This document shows, in pieces, positions 5,866 to 13,392 of a DNA stretch of 13,680 bases. The stretch lies in the NCBI GenBank assembly GCA_027625125.1, contig JAQBXG010000024.1, forward strand, positions 1 to 13,680, given 5' to 3'. A program made the position numbers and the translations under genes. The stretch comes from Pseudomonadota bacterium. GTDB taxonomy: Bacteria > Pseudomonadota > Alphaproteobacteria > UBA2966 > CAIVPW01. Below the pieces are notes generated by a model that had not been told where the DNA came from, made no database searches, and saw only the letters and a program-made list of their open reading frames with translations. How positions within the stretch are numbered: position 1 is the first letter of the stretch; every line of letters begins with the position of its first letter.

Positions 5866-7683
5866 TTACAGCGTGAACACGATGATGAAGGCATCGGAGA
5901 TCTGGGTCGCCAGATCATCGTAGCCGGTACCGGCGCGTCCGTTCATGAACACGCCGATGAACTGCTTGCCACCAACGGCCCACGAAGTGATCGGCGCCTT
6001 GGTGGTGATGCCCGTGTTGAAGCTCCACATCTCGGTCAGGTCTTCGTCGTTGTAAGCGACGATCGAACCGTCACGATTGACGGTGAAGACGAGGCCACCG
6101 GCCGTCGCCATCACGCCGGACTGGTTGCCCCACGGCACGGTCTGCTTCGCCGCGACCCGGTTGGTCAGCACATCCATCGCCGTCAGCGAGCCGAACGGAG
6201 AAGTGAATCCGCCGCCGCCACCGAGGAAGATCGCGCCCGGACCCTTCGGGTTGCCGCCGGCCGCGCCGACGACTTCCTCGACGCCCACCGTCACGGTCGT
6301 GCAACCGTCGTCACCCGCGCCATACGCAAGCATCTTGACGGGGTTGAACGCCGGCGGCTGCCAACGCAGGCCACCGGCCGGCGTCGGGCACGAGATAACC
6401 TCCGGATTGCTCCGCGAGTTGCGGGTCGCCGGAATGTAGGTCTGCACCAGCTTGGACGGATCATATTCGATCGGCAGGCCGGTCTTCGGATCGAGCCCGG
6501 CAGTCCAGGTCACTTCGGCCACGTACTGGCCATAGCCGATGAACGTGCCGTCGGTGCGGTCGAACTGATAGTAGAAGCCGTTCCGCGCGAAATGGCCCAT
6601 GCGCTTCTGGCCATCGACGTCATAAAGCAGATTCACGCCGATTTCGTCGTAGTCCCAGGATTCGTTCGGAATGTACTGGAAATACCAGGCGATCGAGCCG
6701 TCATCGACGTTAAAGGCGACGGCGCTGTCGGTGTAGAGGTTGTCACCGGGACGGAATTCCGGGTCGAACATCGGCACCGGATTGGCCGTGCCCCAAATGG
6801 TGAGGCGCGAATCCGGATCGTAGGTACCCGTGGTCCACAGCGATGCGCCACCGGTGCGCCATGCGTTGTGGTCATCGGCCCAGGTTTCGTGGCCGAATTC
6901 TCCCGGAGCCGGAATCGTGTAGGTCCGCCACAGCTCTTCGCCTGTCGCGGTGTCGAGGCCGGCGAGCCACCCGCGGGTGCCCCAGTCGCCGGCGCTTTGG
7001 CCGACCAGCAGGATGCCGTCGGACGGCGCGCCACCGGCGGCGCCAACCGCAAGCGGAGCGGCGGTGAACTTTTCACCGATCACGAAGTGCTCGGCATCGG
7101 GACCGCCAGCGAGGTTTTCGTACCCCAACGCCGTGCGCGCGATCTGAACGTCCCAGACGAATTCGCCGGTCTCACGGTCAACCGCGACGACACGGCCGTC
7201 GACGTTGTTTCCGTACACATTGTTGGCCCAAAGGGCGACGCCGCGCGTGCGCGGAGACTCGGCTTCCTTGTCGGTAGCCGGGTCGGCAACCCAGACGATG
7301 GTGCCGCGGTTCCCCGAACGACCATCGATCTTGTAGATGTTGCCCCAACCGTCGTTGGTGAACAGAATGCCGCCGTCAGCGTTGATCGGGCCTTCGGCGT
7401 TCGGGGCGTTCAGATTACCGTCCAGCGCGGTACCGGCAAGCGGCACAATGTAGGCCACGCGAAGGCCGCCAACGTTGTCGCGATTGATCTGATTCAAGCG
7501 CGAATAGCGGTGACCCTGGTAATTGCCAAACGTCGAGAGCCAGTTCTGTGGCTCCGCGTCGGCATTCTCAAGCCGATACGCAGTCACATCGGCCGACAAG
7601 GCCGGCAACGCGACCGCCGCGGCAAGGGCGCCGCCGACGACCGGTGCGACCATCGACCGGATCGATTGATACTTTGACTTCAT
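5866..7683 (-). CDS. Periplasmic PQQ-dependent alcohol dehydrogenase (quinoprotein, eight-bladed propeller)
   Basis: The 605-residue product has a signal peptide ending about ALPALSA (residue 31) and a mature start YRLENADAEPQNWLSTFGNYQGHRYSRL typical of methanol/ethanol dehydrogenase-like quinoproteins. It would oxidise an alcohol or aldehyde using PQQ and a metal, passing electrons to cytochrome c. By alignment from memory with methanol dehydrogenase, the metal ligands are D233 in AGDWGTRG (normally Glu), N301 in GTANPVP, and catalytic Asp D344 in ESWDYDEIGVN, with an additional Asp D346 two residues on. That second Asp is the mark of lanthanide-using enzymes such as XoxF and PedH. Only two Cys remain in the mature protein (432, 461), so the vicinal disulfide of classical enzymes is absent. 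No haem motif is present, so it is not a quinohaemoprotein. Propeller repeat motifs such as VVAVDRETGEFVWDV and LAGLDTATGEELW are clear. Substrate is unknown. The start is set by GGGAGGAGG 7 nt upstream; the ATG six codons earlier lies before that site. Confidence 0.93.
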   Translation of the reverse strand: MKSKYQSIRSMVAPVVGGALAAAVALPALSADVTAYRLENADAEPQNWLSTFGNYQGHRYSRLNQINRDNVGGLRVAYIVPLAGTALDGNLNAPNAEGPINADGGILFTNDGWGNIYKIDGRSGNRGTIVWVADPATDKEAESPRTRGVALWANNVYGNNVDGRVVAVDRETGEFVWDVQIARTALGYENLAGGPDAEHFVIGEKFTAAPLAVGAAGGAPSDGILLVGQSAGDWGTRGWLAGLDTATGEELWRTYTIPAPGEFGHETWADDHNAWRTGGASLWTTGTYDPDSRLTIWGTANPVPMFDPEFRPGDNLYTDSAVAFNVDDGSIAWYFQYIPNESWDYDEIGVNLLYDVDGQKRMGHFARNGFYYQFDRTDGTFIGYGQYVAEVTWTAGLDPKTGLPIEYDPSKLVQTYIPATRNSRSNPEVISCPTPAGGLRWQPPAFNPVKMLAYGAGDDGCTTVTVGVEEVVGAAGGNPKGPGAIFLGGGGGFTSPFGSLTAMDVLTNRVAAKQTVPWGNQSGVMATAGGLVFTVNRDGSIVAYNDEDLTEMWSFNTGITTKAPITSWAVGGKQFIGVFMNGRAGTGYDDLATQISDAFIIVFTL

Positions 7684-7690
7684 GGAGTTT

Positions 7691-7699
7691 CCTCCTCCC
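7691..7699 (-). promoter_or_regulatory. Ribosome binding site of PQQ dehydrogenase
   Basis: The minus strand reads GGGAGGAGG ending 7 nt before the ATG at 7683-7681. The strong match suggests high translation and decides the start against the ATG at 7701. Confidence 0.8.
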
Positions 7700-7806
7700 A
7701 TTCAATGCAGAAAATCCGGGAACGCACCCCGGTTTGCCAGCGGGCTCGTCTGGCCCTTTGGTGCAAGCCTGAAACCTCGATTCCAAGACGCCGCGGCAAG
7801 GGTCGC

Positions 7807-7835
7807 AGCGTAGCCACCGGGCCGCGCAGCGTCAA
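7807..7835 (-). promoter_or_regulatory. Candidate promoter for PQQ dehydrogenase
   Basis: On the minus strand TTGACG (7835-7830) is followed by a 17-bp spacer and TACGCT (7812-7807). The same TTGAC and TACG-T pattern occurs at the pentapeptide-gene promoter. Transcription would start about 120 nt before the ATG. The -10 agrees at positions 1, 2 and 6 only. Confidence 0.3.
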
Positions 7836-7867
7836 CGCCACAATTGCGCCACGAAGCCGGGATGCGC

Positions 7868-7895
7868 TTGCATTTCGCCGCAGGACCGGTACAAA
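7868..7895 (+). promoter_or_regulatory. Weak candidate promoter for second cytochrome c gene
   Basis: TTGCAT (7868-7873) is followed by 16 bp and TACAAA (7890-7895, four of six to the -10 consensus). It is the best plus-strand match noticed in the intergenic region, but the -35 keeps only TTG with confidence. The leader would be about 130 nt. Confidence 0.2.
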
Positions 7896-8030
7896 GACGG
7901 GGACCGCTGGCGAACTGGCCGGGCGCCCCGTTCCGGGGACCGGCGGCGCAACGGCGACGGTCGGGGACACGAGTTGGTGACCGCGCCGCAGTTTGGCGTG
8001 GAAGTCCGCAGAAACAAGGAGTTGGAGAAG

Positions 8031-8483
8031 ATGATGTTCGGAATTCGCTTGCCCGTGGCCGCGGCCATCGTTGCCGGGTTGGGCGCGTGGAGTACAACCG
8101 TGGGCGCCGCAGAAATCAACGCAAGACTGTCGACCACCGGCGTAGCGCAGCCGCAGGGTGAAGTGCAGATGGCGCAGGATGCAGCGGCCGGCTTGCGGGC
8201 GTTTATCCGCTGCCGCGCCTGCCACACCATCGGCGAGGGCGAACCGCACCGGGTCGGACCGAACCTGTTCGGCATCGTCGGCAAGACCTCCGGCACCGTC
8301 GAAGGCTTTGAGAACTATTCCGACGCGCTGAAGGCCGCCGCGATCGTCTGGGATGACGATACGCTGGCCCAGTGGCTTGCCGCGCCGGCCGACTTTGTCG
8401 CCGGCAACAAGATGAAGTTCCCGGGCGCCAACCCGGCCGATATTCCGAACTTGATTGCCTTTATGAAAGACAACGGCACCTGA
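8031..8483 (+). CDS. Class I cytochrome c (cytochrome c2/c550-like)
   Basis: The 150-residue product begins with a signal peptide (hydrophobic residues about 7-20, cleavage near VGAA at 24-27). Mature features are those of mitochondrial-type cytochrome c2: CRACH at 61-65, VGPNLFGIVGKTSG at 75-88, the aromatic EGFENYSDALK at 91-101, and axial Met M128 in NKMKFPG. It would carry single electrons in the periplasm, plausibly from the PQQ dehydrogenase encoded divergently, or between the bc1 complex and an oxidase. ATG 8031 follows AAGGAG (8016-8021) by 9 nt; ATG 8034 is an alternative. The open frame runs further upstream to a TTG at 7974, but that extension would put 19 charged residues before the signal peptide. 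A strong intrinsic terminator follows. It differs clearly in sequence from the other cytochrome c in this window. Confidence 0.9.
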   Translation: MMFGIRLPVAAAIVAGLGAWSTTVGAAEINARLSTTGVAQPQGEVQMAQDAAAGLRAFIRCRACHTIGEGEPHRVGPNLFGIVGKTSGTVEGFENYSDALKAAAIVWDDDTLAQWLAAPADFVAGNKMKFPGANPADIPNLIAFMKDNGT

Positions 8484-8510
8484 TCGGCGGTACCGATCTC
8501 GTGAGAATTC

Positions 8511-8545
8511 GCGCGCGCCCGGGAACCCGGGCGGGCGCTTTTTTT
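8511..8545 (+). terminator. Intrinsic terminator of second cytochrome c gene
   Basis: A GC-rich hairpin, left arm 8511-8522 and right arm 8527-8538 with one mismatch and a GAAC loop, is followed directly by seven T residues (8539-8545). It lies 28 nt after the cytochrome stop. On the minus strand the hairpin lacks a U-run, so it is probably one-way. Confidence 0.9.
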
Positions 8546-8550
8546 GTCCG

Positions 8551-9681
8551 CTAGCGGCCCAGACCGGGGAGCGCCGGACGGCCCAGGGCGCCGCCTGGCA
8601 GCCCGAACCCCGGCGGCAGCGGCGGCTGGTTCACCGCGTTCGGATCGGGGATCGGCTCGGTCAGGCCCGCTGCGTCCCGAAGCAATATCGAGCGCTTGTG
8701 TGACGGCAGCCGGAATGCCCAGCCTTCGGTCGCGTTACGGAACCGTTCGGCACGCTCGGTGCCGGTTGCACCTTCGACGAGGCTGATTTCCGCCTTCAGC
8801 CAGGCTTCGGTTTCGTCGATTTTGGCAAGGGTCAGCAACAGTTCCATACCGTCGAATGTGCGAAAGGCGATGCGCCGCCCGTCGGCTGGAAATTCGACGT
8901 CGGCAACCGGCGCGACATCGTCAAACGTGAACGATACGATGCCGGAGGCGAGCTGTTTGACCGCCGCGTCGCTGGCGCGAATCCCGTCGCCTTCTTCGGT
9001 AAGGATGTAGCGCAGGACACCGGCCTCGTCTTCGCGCTTGTCGACAAGCAAGACGCTTTCACCGCCTTCCCAGACCTGAATTTCGCGAATGTCCGGCCCC
9101 GGCACGTGGAAGACCATGCGATTCATCAGATCAAGGGCGGTCGGCGGCAGGGCGATCGTGCCGCGTGCGAGCCACGAAACCGGGTCGCCGATTTCGCGCA
9201 CATAGGTGCCGCCCAATGGGTCGAATTGCATGATGGCGCTGACGCGGCCGACGATGACCGCCGCCAATACGTCTCCGTCCGCCGTTTCCATCACGATCTC
9301 GCGAGACAGGCCGCCTTCGACATCCAGGCCCTCGACGGCGAGGCGAGCGTATTTTTCGGGGTCGCTGGTCTTTGGTTCCAGCCGCCGCAGCGCTGCGACG
9401 GAAGCGACGACACTGCGCACGTTGCCCGACTGCACCGGATAGCCGGCGCGGGACGTAAACACCCAATCGCCGTCCTTCAACTCCACGACCGCTTCTTCGT
9501 TCGGGGTGCGGTAGGTCAAGCGAGCGACGTCGTTGGCCCGTTTCACCAGCTCCGGAAAGAATGCCTCGTCGAGGACGACGGTCTGGCCAGCCAGGCGGCT
9601 TTCCTGAATCACCGTACCTGCCGCGGCAATCAAGCCCAACGCCGTCGCCCCCGCAAGCGCGACAAATGTCCGGGGGGTCAT
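8551..9681 (-). CDS. DUF4340 domain-containing protein, last gene of GldG-type ABC cassette
   Basis: The 376-residue product has an N-terminal membrane anchor (about residues 6-26) and a predicted periplasmic body. The body resembles DUF4340: FFPELVKRANDVARLTYRTPNEEAVVELKDGDWVF near residues 42-75 and the RRLEPKTSDPEKYARLAVEG segment near 99-120, with repeated strand-rich halves. It ends in a Pro/Gly-rich tail (PPLPPGFGLPGGALGRPALPGLGR). DUF4340 proteins commonly follow GldG-like genes in ABC cassettes; their biochemical role is not known. The ATG overlaps the GldG-like stop as ATGA (9681-9678), so translation is probably coupled. Its stop lies just beyond the terminator of the convergent cytochrome c gene. 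Confidence 0.82.
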   Translation of the reverse strand: MTPRTFVALAGATALGLIAAAGTVIQESRLAGQTVVLDEAFFPELVKRANDVARLTYRTPNEEAVVELKDGDWVFTSRAGYPVQSGNVRSVVASVAALRRLEPKTSDPEKYARLAVEGLDVEGGLSREIVMETADGDVLAAVIVGRVSAIMQFDPLGGTYVREIGDPVSWLARGTIALPPTALDLMNRMVFHVPGPDIREIQVWEGGESVLLVDKREDEAGVLRYILTEEGDGIRASDAAVKQLASGIVSFTFDDVAPVADVEFPADGRRIAFRTFDGMELLLTLAKIDETEAWLKAEISLVEGATGTERAERFRNATEGWAFRLPSHKRSILLRDAAGLTEPIPDPNAVNQPPLPPGFGLPGGALGRPALPGLGR

Positions 9682-11585
9682 GCGCGTCTCCTGATCGAAG
9701 CACGGGCGCGTCGCAGCCGGGAACGGCGCAGCACCGCAATGCCCAAACCGAACGCGGCGACCACAAGCGGAATTGCGACGATGTTGTAGAATTGGAGGCG
9801 CGATTCAAGCTGCTCGATGTCCTCGCCGAGCGCCCGGCGCACGTCGCGCAGTTGCTGGCGCAGCGTCAGCATGCGCCTGTTGAATTCGATGATCGTGTTC
9901 TGCTCTTCCTGGGTCAGAAGCTCGAACTGTACATCGGCGCGGTTCAGGCCCTGGAGCTGCGCCAACTGACGTTGTGTTTCGTCCAACTCCGCCGAAAGGC
10001 GCTGTTCCGTCTCGAAATATTTTTCGCGCGCCGCGTCCTCGATTTCCGCCACGGTGGTGAACGGCCGATGGGACAGGCCGCGGCCCCGCAGGCCGATCAG
10101 CGCCCCTCCTCCGGCCAGCGTCTCGACCGAGTTGATGACGAAGTCGGCGTTGTTGGAAGCGGGTTGGCCTGTTTGTGGATTGACCACGTGACTGTCGGCA
10201 AGCATGTCGACATCGGCGACGATGATGACATTGATCGGCTGAACCGATTCGATGATCTGGTCCGGCTCGCGGAAGTCCGGTGCAACTTCATCCGGACGCT
10301 GGAGCGGTGGCGGCCCGTCGGGAAACGCCGTCTGCACGATGCCGGATATGCGGATCGCCAGGTTTTGCCGCACGCCGCTGGCCTCGAACGCTTCGAGCAA
10401 CTCGTTGGGGTCGCCGCGGCGGCGGATGTCGACCGTTCGGATCATGTTTGAATCGCGGGTCGACTGAATCAGCGGAGTCAAGGTGATGTTATCGTTGCCA
10501 GCGGCGCGCAGCGAGCCGGCCGACGTCATCCGCATCAGTTGCAGCCCCGCGGTGATCGCTTCGTCGGCATTGAATGCCTCGGCCGGTATCCGCAGCCACG
10601 GCAGGTAGTCGGTGACAACCTGGTTGGGGCCGCCGAATCCGGAAATACGCAGGGCCATCTGGCGGTCGCCGACGACGCTATCGTCGGGCATTTCGACGCC
10701 CCATTTGTTCAACAGCGTCGCCAGGGTTGAAGTCGGGAACAGATAGTTGTTGCGGTTCTGCGGATCGGTCGGCGAATTTTCGGCGAACGGATCGATGAAG
10801 ATGATCGCCGGATTGCCCGCAAGAATGTGTTGCTCGATCGCATACTGCGAACGGACCGGCAAGTTGAACGGATGCACGATCATCAGCACGTCGGCGTTCG
10901 GTGGAATGACCTCCGGATCGAAGACCAGCGTGCGGACATCGTAGATTTGCTGCATCTGGCGGATCAGCGCCATCGGCGGGCCGTTCTCCCGGCCCATCAC
11001 GCCGATGCCGTCGATGACCCCGACGACCTTCTTGCGCGGACTGGCCAGGGTAATGACCATACTGGTCAATTCATATTCCAGGAACGGCTCCTGGTCCGGC
11101 GACAGGAACGGCACCGTTTCGATATCGTCGGTCGTGTTGCTGCCGACGAGACCGAAATAGCCGTTTTCGCCCTGGGCGTTCAGCTGAAACGGGCGTAACT
11201 GGAACTGGATCGCGCGATCTTCCTCGGACGAGAACGGCACCGGATTCACGACTTCGAACCGGATCAGGCCGTTCGACAGTTCGGAATACGTCCGCAGCAG
11301 CTCGTTCACCCGTTCGGCGTAGACGTTAAGCTGCGGCACCGCGACCAGCAGCGCCTCGGACTGGTACAGCCGCAACGTCATCGGTTCCTTCAGATCCGCC
11401 AGCACCTGACGGGTCGAATCGGTCAGCGTGAACAGCTTGCCTTCGGTCAAGTCTGAGCGGGCGCCGTTCAGCGCCAGAATGGAGTACAGGTTCACCGACA
11501 GGAACAGGACGACCGCGAGAATGATGCCGATGGTCGAAACGACCGACCGGTCCAGCTGCTCGATCCTGGCAAACAAACCGCTCAT
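9678..11585 (-). CDS. gldG: GldG-like ABC transporter auxiliary protein (ABC_transp_aux)
   Basis: The 635-residue product has an N-terminal TM helix (about 17-39), followed by NGARSDLTEGKLFTLTDSTRQ, the usual entry to the GldG extracytoplasmic domain. A long periplasmic region contains KKVVGVIDGIGVMG and VLMIVHPFNLP, typical of the ABC_transp_aux fold. A charged coiled-coil stretch (about 525-595, RLSAELDETQRQLAQLQ and RRMLTLRQQLRDVRRALGE) leads to a second TM (about 599-618) and a basic cytoplasmic tail. In Flavobacterium, GldA, GldF and GldG are needed for gliding. Homologous cassettes occur in many non-gliding bacteria, so the role here is better described as envelope-related ABC function of unknown substrate. 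ATG 11585 overlaps the permease stop as TAATG. The open frame extends 94 codons further upstream but that part is antisense-like and overlaps the permease. Confidence 0.85.
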   Translation of the reverse strand: MSGLFARIEQLDRSVVSTIGIILAVVLFLSVNLYSILALNGARSDLTEGKLFTLTDSTRQVLADLKEPMTLRLYQSEALLVAVPQLNVYAERVNELLRTYSELSNGLIRFEVVNPVPFSSEEDRAIQFQLRPFQLNAQGENGYFGLVGSNTTDDIETVPFLSPDQEPFLEYELTSMVITLASPRKKVVGVIDGIGVMGRENGPPMALIRQMQQIYDVRTLVFDPEVIPPNADVLMIVHPFNLPVRSQYAIEQHILAGNPAIIFIDPFAENSPTDPQNRNNYLFPTSTLATLLNKWGVEMPDDSVVGDRQMALRISGFGGPNQVVTDYLPWLRIPAEAFNADEAITAGLQLMRMTSAGSLRAAGNDNITLTPLIQSTRDSNMIRTVDIRRRGDPNELLEAFEASGVRQNLAIRISGIVQTAFPDGPPPLQRPDEVAPDFREPDQIIESVQPINVIIVADVDMLADSHVVNPQTGQPASNNADFVINSVETLAGGGALIGLRGRGLSHRPFTTVAEIEDAAREKYFETEQRLSAELDETQRQLAQLQGLNRADVQFELLTQEEQNTIIEFNRRMLTLRQQLRDVRRALGEDIEQLESRLQFYNIVAIPLVVAAFGLGIAVLRRSRLRRARASIRRRA

Positions 11586-12319
11586 TACCCGGCCTTTTTC
11601 AACTCGACGATCTGAATATTGATGAACAGGCAGACGATGATCATCGTCGCAAAAAAGACCAGCGCCGGCAGGTGCAGCAGACCCTGGGAGATCGTCTGGA
11701 AATGGGTCAGGAACGACAGCGCCGAGATCATGTCGATCACATACGGTGGCGCCCACCCCTTGAACACGCTGAGGACCAGATCGAGACCGCTCATCATGAA
11801 CAGGAAGCTGGCCGCGGTTCCGACCACAAAGGCGATGACCTGGTTGCGGGTCAGCGCCGACAGGCACCCGGCGAGCGCCAGCAGCGCGCCGGCCATCAGC
11901 ATGGTGCCGACGTAGCCCGCAAGAATGACGCCGTTGTCGGGATCACCCAGGTAGTTGACCGAAATCCACAGCGGGAACGTCAGCACGACGGCGATGCCGG
12001 TGAACAGCCACGCGGCGAGGAACTTGCCGCCGACCGCCTGTCCGGTCGTCACCGGCAATGTCATCAGCAGTTCGATACTGCCGGACTTTCTTTCCTCGGC
12101 CCACAGGCGCATGCCGACGGCCGGAATCAGCACCAGAAACAGCCACGGAACGAACGAAAAGAACGAAAACAGGTCAGCCTGGCGTCGCGAGAAGAAATCA
12201 CCGATAAAGAACGTCACTGCGCCCGCGCCGGCCAGAAAGATCACCAGAAAGACATAGGCCAGGGGCGTCGCGAAATACGCGAAAAACTCCCGCATCGTGA
12301 TGATCCGCAGTTCTCTCAT
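11585..12319 (-). CDS. gldF: ABC-2 type transporter permease (GldF-like)
   Basis: This 244-residue integral membrane protein has six predicted helices and is near the usual size for single ABC-2 permeases. It opens MRELRIITMREFFAYFATPLAYVFLVIFL, the cytoplasmic elbow and TM1 typical of this family. RLWAEERKSGSIELLMTLPVTTGQAVGGKFLA near residues 71-102 is the conserved cytoplasmic coupling region that contacts the ATPase. It pairs with the ATPase immediately upstream and presumably dimerises. The start and the ATPase stop overlap as ATGA (12319-12316), and its stop overlaps the GldG-like start. It is GldF-like by gene order as well as by sequence. Confidence 0.88.
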   Translation of the reverse strand: MRELRIITMREFFAYFATPLAYVFLVIFLAGAGAVTFFIGDFFSRRQADLFSFFSFVPWLFLVLIPAVGMRLWAEERKSGSIELLMTLPVTTGQAVGGKFLAAWLFTGIAVVLTFPLWISVNYLGDPDNGVILAGYVGTMLMAGALLALAGCLSALTRNQVIAFVVGTAASFLFMMSGLDLVLSVFKGWAPPYVIDMISALSFLTHFQTISQGLLHLPALVFFATMIIVCLFINIQIVELKKAG

Positions 12320-13266
12320 GCCGCCTCCTCGCCGACCGTAAGCTGACGGAAGACTTCGTCGAGCTTTCCGGCCTCGGTGTGCATTTCGACGACCTGGATA
12401 TTGTTTTCCCGCACCGCCGCTCCGACCGCTTCGGCGACGAACTTGCCTTCACGGGGCACGACCAGCAGCGAGACGCCGTCCGCGGCGTCAAGCTTTTCGA
12501 CGCTGCCGACATCCGGAATCGCCCGCAGCAGCTTGGCGGCCCGATTGGCCTCGTCCCCCTTCATGCGCAGAACCACCGCGTTGTGATGACGGGATCTGGC
12601 GTGCAGGTCGCCGGGGGTGCCGTCCAACACGACGGTTCCGCGGTCGATGATCAGCGCGCGAGTGCAAACCGCGTCCACTTCTTCGAGGATGTGGGTCGAG
12701 ATGATGATCGCCTTGTCTGACCCCATATCGCGAATCAGCTCGCGCACATGGTGCTTTTGGTTGGGATCGAGGCCGTCGGTCGGTTCGTCGAGGATCAGTA
12801 CGTCCGGGTCATGCAGAATCGCCTGGGCCATGCCGACGCGACGCTTGTATCCCTTTGACAGCGTTTCGACGCGCTGAAACAGGACCTCGGCAAGGCCCAT
12901 GCGCTCGATGACGTCATCCATGCGGCTCTTCTTGTGCTTTCCGGACAGATTGCGAATGCGGGCGATGAACTCGAGGAACCCCTGCACCGACATGTCGCCA
13001 TAGAGCGGCGCGCCTTCGGGCAGGAAGCCGATCTTGCGTTTGGCCTCGACCGGATGGGTCTGGATGTCCTGGCCGCAGACCCGCGCCGTCCCGATGGTGG
13101 GGGGCAGATACCCGGTGATGACACGCATCGTCGTCGATTTGCCGGCGCCATTGGGGCCGAGAAACCCCAGCACCTCGCCCCGCCGGACGGTAAAGCTGAC
13201 GTCGTCGACCGCAATGATGGCGCCGAACCGCTTCGTAACGGAGTCGACTTCAATCAGGTTGGTCAT
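12316..13266 (-). CDS. gldA: ABC transporter ATP-binding protein (ABC-2/GldA-like)
   Basis: The 316-residue cytoplasmic ATPase is the first gene of the four-gene minus-strand operon. Walker A GPNGAGKS is at 37-44. The Q-loop carries Glu instead of Gln (GFLPEGAPLYG, E84), as is common in the GldA/NodI branch. The signature is the variant LSKGYKRRVGMAQAI (136-150), Walker B VLILDEPTDGLDP is at 156-168, and the switch His in STH is at 192. After about residue 220 comes the extra C-terminal regulatory-type domain of DrrA/GldA-like ATPases, absent from short importer ATPases. Upstream on its strand, AAAGGG lies about 7 nt before the ATG and is a modest ribosome binding site. It powers the ABC-2 permease encoded next. 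No missing catalytic residue is seen. Confidence 0.92.
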   Translation of the reverse strand: MTNLIEVDSVTKRFGAIIAVDDVSFTVRRGEVLGFLGPNGAGKSTTMRVITGYLPPTIGTARVCGQDIQTHPVEAKRKIGFLPEGAPLYGDMSVQGFLEFIARIRNLSGKHKKSRMDDVIERMGLAEVLFQRVETLSKGYKRRVGMAQAILHDPDVLILDEPTDGLDPNQKHHVRELIRDMGSDKAIIISTHILEEVDAVCTRALIIDRGTVVLDGTPGDLHARSRHHNAVVLRMKGDEANRAAKLLRAIPDVGSVEKLDAADGVSLLVVPREGKFVAEAVGAAVRENNIQVVEMHTEAGKLDEVFRQLTVGEEAA

Positions 13267-13318
13267 TCTGCGCCCTTTGCCCCTCCGAGGGTGCTGTCCG
13301 GCGTCCCCCGGACGCGAT

Positions 13319-13347
13319 TACTTATTCGGATAGCCGCAGAAATACAA
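13319..13347 (-). promoter_or_regulatory. Weak candidate promoter region of the GldAFG-type operon
   Basis: This is the only clearly AT-rich stretch between the ATPase start and the tRNA. On the minus strand TTGTAT (13347-13342) is followed by 17 bp and TAAGTA (13324-13319). Match to consensus is low; position and base composition are the main support. Confidence 0.2.
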
Positions 13348-13392
13348 GTGGTTGGGGGCGGCCGTTGGCACATGTGCTGAACCTGTGGAACT

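Larger units (their letters stand above)
7684..8030. other. 347-bp divergent intergenic region between PQQ dehydrogenase and second cytochrome c
   Basis: No convincing gene lies here. It should hold promoters for both flanking genes. A fair sigma70-like match serves the minus strand (7807-7835) and a weak one the plus strand (7868-7895); both would leave leaders of more than 100 nt. Small inverted repeats are visible, for example CCCCG-TTC-CGGGG near 7926-7938. I see no recognisable riboswitch. The length and two long leaders fit regulated expression, but no operator can be named. Confidence 0.5.

Noticed and set aside
7484..7497. FNR/CRP-like palindrome TTGATCTGATTCAA
   Set aside because: It lies inside the PQQ dehydrogenase coding region, about 190 bp after the start, and encodes conserved residues (LNQIN). 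A control site there is unlikely and one half-site base deviates.
5827..7677. 616-codon plus-strand open frame opposite the PQQ dehydrogenase
   Set aside because: It is antisense to a clear quinoprotein. It lacks a start with ribosome binding site, and the translation shows the low-complexity Arg/Val/Gly pattern of a GC-rich shadow frame.
5866..7683. Calling the dehydrogenase XoxF methanol dehydrogenase
   Set aside because: The extra Asp agrees, but the Glu-to-Asp change, lack of vicinal Cys pair and absence of xoxG/xoxJ-type partners in the same operon argue against naming it xoxF.
9561..10451. 296-codon plus-strand open frame over the GldG-like/DUF4340 junction
   Set aside because: It is antisense to two genes with clear family signatures, and it has no ribosome binding site or domain.
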